Source of the DNA: Methylotuvimicrobium sp018830325
GTDB lineage: Bacteria > Pseudomonadota > Gammaproteobacteria > Methylococcales > Methylomonadaceae
DNA: 64,000 bases
Direction: 5' to 3'
Assembly: GCF_044788715.1 (NCBI RefSeq)
Contig: NZ_CP173170.1
Coordinates: 3,720,001-3,784,000 of the forward strand
Shown piece by piece: positions 28,728 to 35,904 of this stretch (the stretch's first letter is position 1; each line of letters opens with the position of its first letter). A program made the translations under genes and the position numbers. Under the pieces are notes generated by a model. It was not told the DNA's origin. It was given only the letters and a program-made list of their open reading frames with translations, and searched no databases.

Positions 28728-29624
28728 TTAAGCGACCGACGAGCGTCTTCTAAACCCGATTAAACCGACTAATGCCGATCCCATTAACCAAACTGCGGCC
28801 GGAACAGGAACGGGCTGTAGCGATGCCGCCCTGACTGTTAAATCGACATTAAAGCCTCTATTAGCTAGATCTAGATCATTATGAGTGCCCAAATAATTAT
28901 GAGCCGTCAGGTCAGGAGCGCGGCCGTCGCCCGCAGTGTAGTAATTCCAAGCTTCGCTTGAAGTGCCGCCAACAGCTACGGAATACCAACCGGCGGTTAG
29001 GAAAATATCCGCAACAGAGATCGAATCGGCCGTAGTGTTCACACCGCCAGCAAAGTAGCCGGTAAATGCTTGCGTACCGCATTCCCCGGCATTATTACAC
29101 ATGGTGATATCGCCCAAGGCTCTGAACGCACCTTCTTTACCGAAATCGGCGGCATTATTAAATGTAGTCCAATCAAAAGAGCTGCCGGGCACTAAGTTAT
29201 GATCATTATGCGCACCCGCACTTGCATCATGATGCGCACCGTTTCCTTTATAAATCGAAAACGCAGGGTTCAAATCGGCCAACAAAGAAGAAGGATCCAT
29301 CATATCGTCATCATTTCGATTTCTGACTTGATCGGTCCCCCAAACGTCGACATTAACAAATGAATCTTGCTCTAAATAGAATTTGGTAAAACGAATGCGA
29401 TGGCTATCGCCCCAATCGGCATCCAAACCGTCAGCCCAACCGAAATTACCCGCAACTACACCCCGGTCGAAATGATAAGTGGTCGAACCGTCACCGTTAT
29501 TCGTCGAAGAATAAGCATCGGTTATTAAATCGCGACCATTCCAGCCCACATGCGCCGAAGCCTCTTGTATCGACACCAAGGCGGTAACGCCTATTGCCAA
29601 TGCAGCAAATATATTTTTATTCAT
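28728..29624 (-). CDS. VPLPA-CTERM sorting domain protein, paralogue 1
   Basis: The 298-residue exported protein has a signal peptide (to about EASAHVGW) and a C-terminal sorting signal of the exosortase type: VPVPAAVWLMGSALVGL followed by RRRSS. Such tails are cut and the protein is delivered to the cell surface or extracellular matrix by an exosortase (the VPLPA variant is linked to XrtD-type enzymes), not encoded here. The mature domain shares a pattern with the genes at 30985 and 32088: FGWADGLDADWGDSHRIRF, LNPAFSIYKG, GDITMCNNAGE and GWYSVAVGGTS, suggesting a beta-sandwich. Function is unknown. A GGTGAT ribosome site precedes ATG 29624, and a terminator lies downstream. Confidence 0.82.
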   Translation of the reverse strand: MNKNIFAALAIGVTALVSIQEASAHVGWNGRDLITDAYSSTNNGDGSTTYHFDRGVVAGNFGWADGLDADWGDSHRIRFTKFYLEQDSFVNVDVWGTDQVRNRNDDDMMDPSSLLADLNPAFSIYKGNGAHHDASAGAHNDHNLVPGSSFDWTTFNNAADFGKEGAFRALGDITMCNNAGECGTQAFTGYFAGGVNTTADSISVADIFLTAGWYSVAVGGTSSEAWNYYTAGDGRAPDLTAHNYLGTHNDLDLANRGFNVDLTVRAASLQPVPVPAAVWLMGSALVGLIGFRRRSSVA

Positions 29625-29858
29625 AGATCACCATTTTTGTTATTAAGTTACGAATAGAAAGGAATTTGCAAAACAACGATCCGGCAAGTCCCCCCGTTGA
29701 CTTATAACAACGCCATGTTATTTCACACCCTTATTACTTATTCATTTACTGTGCCAAGCATAATTTTTTTAGTCCTTATTTTTTGCTACTACTTCACAAA
29801 TTCAACAAAACCAAGTAAATAGCTTGGAATTAATTTTAATTTCGACTCTCGCCCTAAA

Positions 29859-30188
29859 CTAACTCCAAGCCTAATTCGCAATATCACTCAAAAGATTTAC
29901 GTCATATGCCACAATAATGCGTGAAATGACACACATTTTCTTTGAGCGCCCTTTATTCCTCGTCATAGACATAAAGCTAGTAGGGTGTGCATCGCGCACC
30001 TTTTTACAAGATATTGACAAAACTTTGAAAAACACCAAATGGCATGTCCGGGGAAAGGGTGCGCGGTGCAGCACCCTACTTCAATTGTTTCGGCGCAGGA
30101 AAAGGAATAGCTTGGCGCTAAGCATCGCGCAACTTTCCTAGAAAAATACAAACGGAATAAATGGCGAAAGATGGGCGGCAACACCATA
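29859..30188. repeat. 330-bp tandem duplication, unit 1 (uninterrupted)
   Basis: Starts CTAACTCCAAGC and includes a palindromic operator-like site, a GTAGGGTGTGCATCGC..GCACCCTAC inverted repeat and the GGCGAAAGATGGGCGG end. Unit 2 starts 330 bases later. At about 30010-30020 this unit has the intact sequence ACAAGATATTGACAAAAC, the empty site for the MITE in unit 2. Confidence 0.85.
29901..29934. promoter_or_regulatory. Palindromic TGTCATATG-type site 1
   Basis: GTCATATGCCACA and TGCGTGAAATGACACACA form an imperfect palindrome like that at 33280-33316. It is about 280 bases upstream of the VPLPA-CTERM gene at 28728-29624, a distance typical of upstream activating sites. The binding protein is unknown. 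Confidence 0.45.
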
Positions 30189-30230
30189 CTAACTCCAAGC
30201 ATAATTCGCAATATCACTCAAAAGATTTAC

Positions 30231-30264
30231 GCCATATGCCGCAGTAGTGTGTGAAATGACACGC
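30231..30264. promoter_or_regulatory. Palindromic TGTCATATG-type site 2
   Basis: GCCATATGCCGCAG and GTGTGTGAAATGACACGCA are the duplicated counterpart of site 1. It is about 610 bases from the nearest downstream start (29624), so it may be a non-functional copy. Confidence 0.35.
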
Positions 30265-30345
30265 ATTTTATTTGAACCCCCTTGCTCCTCGTTATAAACA
30301 TAAAGCTGGTAGAGTGCGCATCGCGCACCTTTTTACAAGATATTT

Positions 30346-30687
30346 CCTGATTAGCAAGTTTCTTCAGCTAAAGCCCAAAGATCAGCATATCCTTAGCAGG
30401 ACGGGGTTCGCAAGCCATGCGCGTCAAGCTAAAACGGCCACCCCACATCACGCTCTTTCCCAAGCTGGAGCTTGGGAAAGACACACCGGAAGCTCCCCCT
30501 TCGACAAGCTCAGGGCAAGCCTTCGACAAGGCTCTCCTGAGCGCAGCCGAAGGGCTCAGGGCAAGAGCTTCCTGAACAGGTTACCCAAGCTGGAGCTTGG
30601 GTAACAGCATATTGTAGTTTTTGCGACTACGACTGGCCCCTGCTCGGACACTTGGCTTCGGCAAGCTGAAGCATCTTGCTAATCAGG
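30346..30687. mobile_element. MITE-like element, family A, copy 2
   Basis: Inverted-repeat ends CTGATTAGCAAG at 30347 and CTTGCTAATCAG at 30675-30686. The flanks repeat AGATATT (7 of 8 bases matching) at 30338 and 30688. The paralogous segment at about 30010 shows the site without the insertion. Relative to copy 1 it carries an extra 68 bases at 30487-30565, a CCTTCGACAAGGCTCTCCTG / GAAGGGCTCAGG palindrome inserted into GGAAGCT-AGAGCTTCC. Confidence 0.85.
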
Positions 30688-30984
30688 AGATATTGACAAA
30701 ACCTTGAAACACACCAAATGGCATGCCCGGGAAAGGGGGCGCGGTGCGGCACCCTACTTCAATTGTTTCGGCGCAGGAAGAGGAATAGCTTGGCGCTAAG
30801 CATCGCGCAACTTTCCTAGAAAAATACAAACGGAATAAATGGCGAAAGATGGGCGGTGCCACCTTACGAATTAGAGAGAAAAGGTCGGAGGTGGGGCGGA
30901 TTTTGGTACACGCAAAACCCGATCCCACTCCCAATCACAGGGAAAGAAGAACAATATCGATCTTTAAAATACGACAGAACACCA

Positions 30985-31737
30985 TTAAACGGCTAGAGTA
31001 CGCTTTCTGAAAGCCCCCAAACCAACCAAGCCCGCTCCCATTAGCCAAATCGCAGCCGGCAAAGGGACAGGCGCGACGGTCAAGCTAATATCGAAACCGC
31101 GCATTGCATTATCGGCATTAAATCGATCGAAAGCACCGCAATTCTCTCTTTCATAACACGTTCCTCCGATTGCAACGGCATAAATACCGGCTTCGAGCGC
31201 GCCCATCCATGAAACAGCCGTCGCCAAGCCGTCGATTTCGCCGGCATGACCGATGTAATGGATTGTGCCGACTTCACCCTCGTCGTTACCCATAGTAGTC
31301 GTGCCCTGCCCGTTCCAGGCTCCTTCTTTTCCAGCCGGCGGTGGAAATGCATCCTCATAGGCTTCATCAGGCAAAACGCCGTTATAAAGCGAGAATCCCG
31401 GGGTTAAATCGCCTACTCGTAAAGGAAAGGTATTACTGCCTATCGTAATAAAAGTATCTTGATAATCAGACTCGACATGTATTTTGACATTCGATGATTC
31501 GGTCAATGTAAACTGCGCCCAAGCACCTTGATGGCTATCGCCCCAGTCTTCATCCATCGAATCGGCCCAACCGTAGTTGCCAGACACAATACTATTGGCC
31601 GAATAAATATGCTTATCGCCGTCGATGGCCGGCGTTAAATTTGTCAGGTTGATCCAGCTGATATGCGCAGACGCTTGCTGGGTTGGAAAAAAACCGACCG
31701 CAGCCGCACAGGCCACTGTCGACAACAATTTTTTCAT
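30985..31737 (-). CDS. VPLPA-CTERM sorting domain protein, paralogue 2
   Basis: A 250-residue exported protein with signal peptide (to about ASAHISW) and sorting tail VPLPAAIWLMGAGLVGLGAF then RKRT, the closest of the four to the canonical VPLPA form. The body repeats the family pattern: GNYGWADSMDEDWGDSHQ, LTPGFSLYNGVLP, GTTTMGNDEGEVGTIHYIG and AGIYAVAIGGTCYE. A pair of Cys (CYERENCG) is unique to this copy. Expected location is the outer surface after exosortase processing; biochemical role unknown. It is transcribed alone, 346 bases from the next paralogue. ATG 31737 follows a GAGGAAAA ribosome site. Confidence 0.82.
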   Translation of the reverse strand: MKKLLSTVACAAAVGFFPTQQASAHISWINLTNLTPAIDGDKHIYSANSIVSGNYGWADSMDEDWGDSHQGAWAQFTLTESSNVKIHVESDYQDTFITIGSNTFPLRVGDLTPGFSLYNGVLPDEAYEDAFPPPAGKEGAWNGQGTTTMGNDEGEVGTIHYIGHAGEIDGLATAVSWMGALEAGIYAVAIGGTCYERENCGAFDRFNADNAMRGFDISLTVAPVPLPAAIWLMGAGLVGLGAFRKRTLAV

Positions 31738-32087
31738 AGTTTTTTCCTCAAAATAAACGTTAATACAAAAGACCGCAAATCAATAACAGCCATGTAAAGT
31801 GATGAAATGAATGAACAACGATTTTTCTTCTGTTAGATTGAATTCCGGCAGCCCATGTCGGAATGACGGTCTTTAAAGCAAGCCCATAAAAGCTCGTTCC
31901 TCATCCGGCTTTACGTCGCCCCCGTCTCATCAACCGCCCTTACGCGTGCAATTCAACAAGTGTGGTATTACTAAGAAGCGATATTAGACATCCTTGTCCG
32001 GGGGATACCGCATCCTAACGGTGTTGATTAACTGAAAACCAGACCGGAAACTGACCTGGATTTAATTGATTCGGTACAAGAATTGAA
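31738..32087. other. Spacer between VPLPA-CTERM paralogues 2 and 3
   Basis: No gene. It holds the 3' flank of the gene at 32088 with the shared GACATCCTTGTCCGGGGGAT repeat (31987-32006), and presumably the promoter for the gene ending at 30985 (start 31737). Confidence 0.55.
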
Positions 32088-32804
32088 TCAAGCGGCGATA
32101 GCGCGTTTTCTCATGCCGATTAAACCGACTAAAGCCGACCCCATCAACCAAACCGCAGCAGGAACAGGCACGGGCTGGACGCTAGCAATTACACCATATG
32201 CGCCACCACCGACCCCGTCAGCGGCCGCACCACCGACTACCAGTGAATATACGCCGGCAAGTAAAAAGATATTGCTAAGCGATTCGGTTGCGCCTACGCC
32301 ATAATCGTTAACGGCAGTAATAAATTCAATCGTGTTAATAACACCGCTGTTATTACCCATCGTGGTATCGCCAACCGCATTAAACAACCCATTATTTCCG
32401 TCAGCAACTGGCCAGACAGGCTCGCCTTCAAAATTCGCGTTTTCGAAAGCCGATAGCGGCACGAGTCCTTTGTACAAACTAAAACCGACATCGAGATCGG
32501 CTAAAACAGGAAAGGTATTGCCGGAATCAACGCCTGCGCTATTGTAGGTCGGATAGGTTCCCGGGCCTGCATTTTCGACGCTGATGTTTACATTAGAATC
32601 CTGCTCCAACGTAAAGCTATACCAGCGAACAGTATGACTATCGGCCAAAGTGGGTTGAGTCCCTTGATACCAGCCATCGTCGTAACCGACTGACGCGACA
32701 AACGGATTCAAGTTATCCAGATTTCTATAACCCACATGGGCGTAAGCTTGACTACCTAACAATAACCCTACAAATACAACAACAGACGATATTATTTTTT
32801 TCAT
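32088..32804 (-). CDS. VPLPA-CTERM sorting domain protein, paralogue 3
   Basis: A 238-residue exported protein (signal peptide ending near QAYAHVGY) with sorting tail VPVPAAVWLMGSALVGLIGM then RKRA. Its C-terminus and 3' flank are nearly identical to those of paralogue 1, and the body has the same landmarks: ADSHTVRWYSFTLEQDSNVN, LDVGFSLYKGLVP, GDTTMGNNSGVINTIEFI and AGVYSLVVGGAA. The DUF-like sandwich is of unknown function. ATG 32804 is preceded by a strong AGAGGA ribosome site. A perfect-looking palindromic site lies about 475 bases upstream at 33280-33316. Confidence 0.82.
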   Translation of the reverse strand: MKKIISSVVVFVGLLLGSQAYAHVGYRNLDNLNPFVASVGYDDGWYQGTQPTLADSHTVRWYSFTLEQDSNVNISVENAGPGTYPTYNSAGVDSGNTFPVLADLDVGFSLYKGLVPLSAFENANFEGEPVWPVADGNNGLFNAVGDTTMGNNSGVINTIEFITAVNDYGVGATESLSNIFLLAGVYSLVVGGAAADGVGGGAYGVIASVQPVPVPAAVWLMGSALVGLIGMRKRAIAA

Positions 32805-33279
32805 TAAAAAGTCCTCTTTACTGTTAAACGCTAAAAGTTAACAGTGATATTCGCGGAACCGATACAACAACAAAACATACAGTCCCCACGCCCCCATCAC
32901 AAAAACAAGCATACGATTCAGCTAACGCCCACGATTCGTCACCAATAAAGACGACAAACTAGCCCAAGCTAACTTGAAAGTTAAGTGAGTACTACCCTCT
33001 ATCGTTAAACTCAATCAATACTTAATTAAGGAGGCAGCCCGGCCTTCTTGATTGCATACAAGAACCGTGACTTTCCGGCCCCGTCTCACAACGAGTGTGG
33101 CTAAATTGAAAAGGCTATTAAATCCGAATTGAGTCTTAAAATTGACGTCAGCTGAACCCAACATCTAGCCCCTCGCTTTTAATTGAAGCAGACTACATGC
33201 CAATACCTAGTATTTTACTTGGTTTCAATAATTTAAAGTATTGAATAAAATACTTATAAACTCTTAATTTTATGATAAC

Positions 33280-33316
33280 TGTGTCATATGCCACAGTTAC
33301 TGCGGCATATGACACA
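33280..33316. promoter_or_regulatory. Palindromic TGTGTCATATGCC site 3 (best copy)
   Basis: Left arm TGTGTCATATGCCAC (33280-33294) and right arm GCGGCATATGACACA (33302-33316) are inverted repeats matching at 14 of 15 positions with a 7-base spacer AGTTACT. Dimeric regulator binding is likely. It sits upstream of the VPLPA-CTERM gene starting at 32804. Confidence 0.6.
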
Positions 33317-33519
33317 CAACCTCACTCATGAATAAGCGCTCGACTCATCGCTGAGAAAAAACGAATAGCAATAGGGATTTATGAAAAAATGGGCCTTTAT
33401 CCTAGAAAGAGAATAAGAAGTTAATTCAATAGGTTGTCGCGCCTTTGCTAAACAGTTTCGCTCTCCGGAAAGGTTACTCCAAGTTTATGGATAACCTCTT
33501 GTAGGACGAAGCCGCTTAC

Positions 33520-33652
33520 TGGTTCCCACGATCCTCCGTGAGAACCCATACTTCTGCTGTTTCCCAAGTTCCTACTTGGGAAACAGATAAGTGAAGCTCT
33601 AGCTTCGCGAGACAAGATAGGTATGCGTTTCCACGCTGAAGCGGTGGGAACG
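33520..33652. repeat. REP-like GTTCCCACG palindrome, copy 2, with nested CCCAAG palindrome
   Basis: GGTTCCCACGATCCTCCGTG and TTTCCACGCTGAAGCGGTGG flank TTTCCCAAGTTCCTACTTGGG and GAAGCTCTAGCTTCG. It is related to 25400-25500, 57531-57577 and 59193-59252. Confidence 0.6.
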
Positions 33653-33889
33653 AAAAAAAATTGATCGGGTACGCTGCGCGTATCCGCATGCAGTTTAGCA
33701 CCACAGACCAAACCCTAAGGACTTGAATTAACATTGGCGGGTTGCCATGGTACGCGAAGCGTACCCTACGGAGTTCCAGCGATTGCGTGATTTCGCCATC
33801 GCGCTAGATACCCAACCGTGTATCTTGAAGAGATGTTTATAACGATTTGCGAAGGATCGCCAAACCCAAAAAAGGGTATATTTTTACGA

Positions 33890-34801
33890 TTAGATCAGAG
33901 ACCCGCCGACATTGCCATGGACATCGACCCAAAGACAAGGTAGCCCCAACGATTCCAACCAAGCAGGACCTTGGTCTTCCTTCAGCATCGCAATCGTCGC
34001 GGCACTCCCGGAAACGACGCAAAAATCCCCGACAACACTAACCGAAGCCATAAAGCGCACCGGCCAACCGGTTTTGGGATTGAGCACATGACCGTAGCGC
34101 ACGCCATCGATTTGCAAACAGCGCTCGTAATCCCCGCTTGAAGCCAAGGCGCCACCCGAAAGCGCCAAGGCTTGAATCACCTCCCCTTTTTGCCGGGGAT
34201 GCGCGATACCGACTTGCCAGGAAGAGCCGTCTGGCCGGGGGCCGATCAGTTTGATGTCGCCGCCGAGATTGATCAAGCCGTGCTTGATGCCGGCCTGTAA
34301 ACACAAACCGGCGGCCCGATCGACCGCATATTCCTTGACGATACCGCCGAAATCGAGCTCCATGCCCGGCACCGAAAAAGTCAGCTTCGGCGGCGTCCAA
34401 TCGATTTTATGCCAGCCGATTTTATCCAGTAGCGCTTGAATCTGCTGCTCTTCCGGCAAATTATTGCGATCGAATCGCCAAGCCTGGCGCAGAATACCGG
34501 AGCTGATATCGAACAATCCGTCGCTTTGCTCATAACAGGTCAATGCATAATTCAACAAACCGGCGGTTTCGGGATCGACTTCTATCGAATTGGCGCGCGC
34601 GGCCGCGCGGTTGATTTCGGATAAAAAACTATCCGGGCGGTAGCGGGAATAGCGTTGCTCCAAGCGCTCCACATCGTCGATGACGATATCGGCAACGTGT
34701 TGGGCCGTTTTATGCGAAACCGCGAATAACTGGATTTCACAAGGCGTGCCCATGGCCTTGAAGTTGAATCGATAGAATTTTAGGCGCTTGGGTTTTTTCA
34801 A
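33890..34801 (-). CDS. apbE: FAD:protein FMN transferase
   Basis: A 303-residue ApbE family enzyme that attaches FMN covalently to Thr or Ser in DxxSGAT-type motifs of exported proteins. Motifs visible: FKAMGTPCEIQLFA at the start of the domain, DISSGILRQAWRF, DFGGIVKEYAVDRA, GLINLGGDIKLIG and the C-terminal SGSAATIAML metal site. The frame begins at a TTG (34801) that coincides with the end of a family C MITE; an internal ATG at 34753 would start MGTPCEI but cut the domain close. No signal peptide remains with either start, which is odd for a periplasmic enzyme and may mean the insertion altered the 5' end. It belongs with the DUF4266/DUF3570 genes upstream on the same strand. Confidence 0.9.
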   Translation of the reverse strand: MKKPKRLKFYRFNFKAMGTPCEIQLFAVSHKTAQHVADIVIDDVERLEQRYSRYRPDSFLSEINRAAARANSIEVDPETAGLLNYALTCYEQSDGLFDISSGILRQAWRFDRNNLPEEQQIQALLDKIGWHKIDWTPPKLTFSVPGMELDFGGIVKEYAVDRAAGLCLQAGIKHGLINLGGDIKLIGPRPDGSSWQVGIAHPRQKGEVIQALALSGGALASSGDYERCLQIDGVRYGHVLNPKTGWPVRFMASVSVVGDFCVVSGSAATIAMLKEDQGPAWLESLGLPCLWVDVHGNVGGSLI

Positions 34802-35018
34802 GGCTATGTTTGCGTTAATCGTTGAAATTAATACTATGCGAATGCCGAAAAGACTGTAGGGTACGCTGTGCGTACCACAGGAGCCCCGCCCGTAGCTTAA
34901 CGTGCTCTCATGTGTTCCGTTGTGCCGACATTAGGTACGCGTAGCGTACCCTACAATTCGTTTTGAGTTGTTAAGTGTTTCCGGCAACAGGGGCAACTGT
35001 TACCGCAAATATAGCCTT
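34800..35018. mobile_element. MITE-like element, family C, copy 2
   Basis: Starts AAGGCTATGTTTGCGTTAAT and ends TTACCGCAAATATAGCCTT, inverted to each other, with a 5-bp duplication TTTTC at 34795-34799 and 35019-35023. Interior GTAGGGTACGCTGTGC and TACGCGTAGCGTACCCTAC match copy 1 at 4407-4636. It lies between apbE and the coiled-coil gene. Confidence 0.75.
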
Positions 35019-35065
35019 TTTTCAAGGTATGCGTGAATTGAGGCGGCTCGAAAACCCGGCCTTGT

Positions 35066-35497
35066 TTACATGAATTTAAGGACGGCTATGACGGCGGAGA
35101 TGGTCAAACCTAACGACCAAAACATGAACCTATCCATGCGGGTCGTAATCTGAATGAGATGCTTATCGACTTGTTCGAAACGTTTATCGATTTGTTCGAG
35201 ACGCTTTTCGACCTGCTCGAAGCGTTTATCGATTTGCTCGAAACGTTTTTCGACCTGTTCGAAACGCTTATCGATTTGCTCGAAGCGTTTATCAACCTGC
35301 TCAAAACGCTTTTCCATTTGCTTAAAGCCTTCGAGCATCAATTCGCGCTGATGCTTCAATTCCTCTTCCACACGAATCGTGCGCTCCCTGAGTTCCAAAT
35401 CGTAACGCGAGTCGAAACGGAATTGATCGGGCTGTTCGGCCAATACTTTTCGAATGAGGGATTCTATATAATTGATGTCTTCTTGCGCTAAAGCCAT
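35066..35497 (-). CDS. Coiled-coil membrane-anchored protein with heptad repeats (paralogue of 8212-8589)
   Basis: A 143-residue protein starting MALAQEDINYIESLIRK, with a GGGAG ribosome site 8 bases before ATG 35497. Residues about 40-120 are a long coiled coil built of KRFEQVD/KRFEQIE heptads, roughly two heptads more than the paralogue, followed by one C-terminal membrane helix (FMFWSLGLTISAVIAVL). The heptad DNA is a 21/42-bp tandem repeat, so length could change by slippage. No enzymatic motif. It sits between the DUF3570 gene and apbE on the same strand, but its paralogue lacks that context, so membership of the flavin cluster is doubtful. Confidence 0.75.
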   Translation of the reverse strand: MALAQEDINYIESLIRKVLAEQPDQFRFDSRYDLELRERTIRVEEELKHQRELMLEGFKQMEKRFEQVDKRFEQIDKRFEQVEKRFEQIDKRFEQVEKRLEQIDKRFEQVDKHLIQITTRMDRFMFWSLGLTISAVIAVLKFM

Positions 35498-35904
35498 GAC
35501 CCGGCTCCCTTGAAGTCGTTCTTATCGGTTCGGAGTATAACATAAGCGCCGATGACGGCTAGCACCGTAGGGTGCGCATCGCGCACCTGGTCAGGCTCGT
35601 CGGTTCGGCACCTTAGAAAGGTGCGCGATGCGCACCCTACAGTTTCATTGATATCGGGAAGCTAGGGCTTCCTGAACAGATTGGCCATGATGGAGCCTGG
35701 GTAACAGCATAAAGTAAATCCGTTCGTCCTGAGCCCTTCGGCTGCGCTCAGGAGTGCCCTGTCGAAGGATGAGAGGATTTACGCTGAGCTAAACGATTTT
35801 TACCCGACATTGCAAAAATGACTGAGTACCCGTTACGCGCTTAATTTTCGGCGAGCCGCGCTGAACATCGCTCCAATGGTTTTTCTTACCGATTTCATCC
35901 GTGA
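35498..35904. repeat. Intergenic repeats between DUF3570 and coiled-coil genes
   Basis: GTAGGGTGCGCATCGCGCAC and its inverse at 35568-35632 form a long hairpin; CCCGGGAAGC-type and CTGAGCCCTTCGGCTGCGC REPs follow at 35657-35775. No gene. Confidence 0.65.

Larger units (their letters stand above)
30189..30865. repeat. 330-bp tandem duplication, unit 2 (interrupted by a MITE)
   Basis: Same sequence as 29859-30188 with scattered substitutions; without the 342-base MITE and its target duplication it would be about 327 bases. Divergence between units suggests the duplication is older than the insertion. Confidence 0.85.
29625..30984. other. Repeat-only intergenic region (1.36 kb)
   Basis: No gene is supported. 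It contains a tandem duplication (29859-30188 and 30189-30865), with a family A MITE inside the second copy and a further REP inside the MITE. Two palindromic TGTCATATG-type sites lie in the duplicated units. The first 230 bases should hold the promoter of the gene at 28728. Confidence 0.7.
32805..33889. other. Gene-free region (1.08 kb) with operator-like palindrome and REPs
   Basis: No credible gene on either strand. It contains the palindrome at 33280-33316, GTTCCCACG-type and CCCAAG-type REPs at 33520-33652, and a GGTACGCGAAGCGTACCCTAC motif fragment near 33748-33770. Confidence 0.6.

Noticed and set aside
29625..29760. Possible sigma-54 promoter (GCAA..GGCA on the plus strand) before the VPLPA-CTERM gene
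   Set aside because: Spacing between the GG and GC elements does not fit the -24/-12 rule; the other three VPLPA-CTERM genes also lack a match.
30272..30604. Open frame across the family A MITE copy 2
   Set aside because: Composed of repeat sequence, not shared in frame with copy 1, with no ribosome site.
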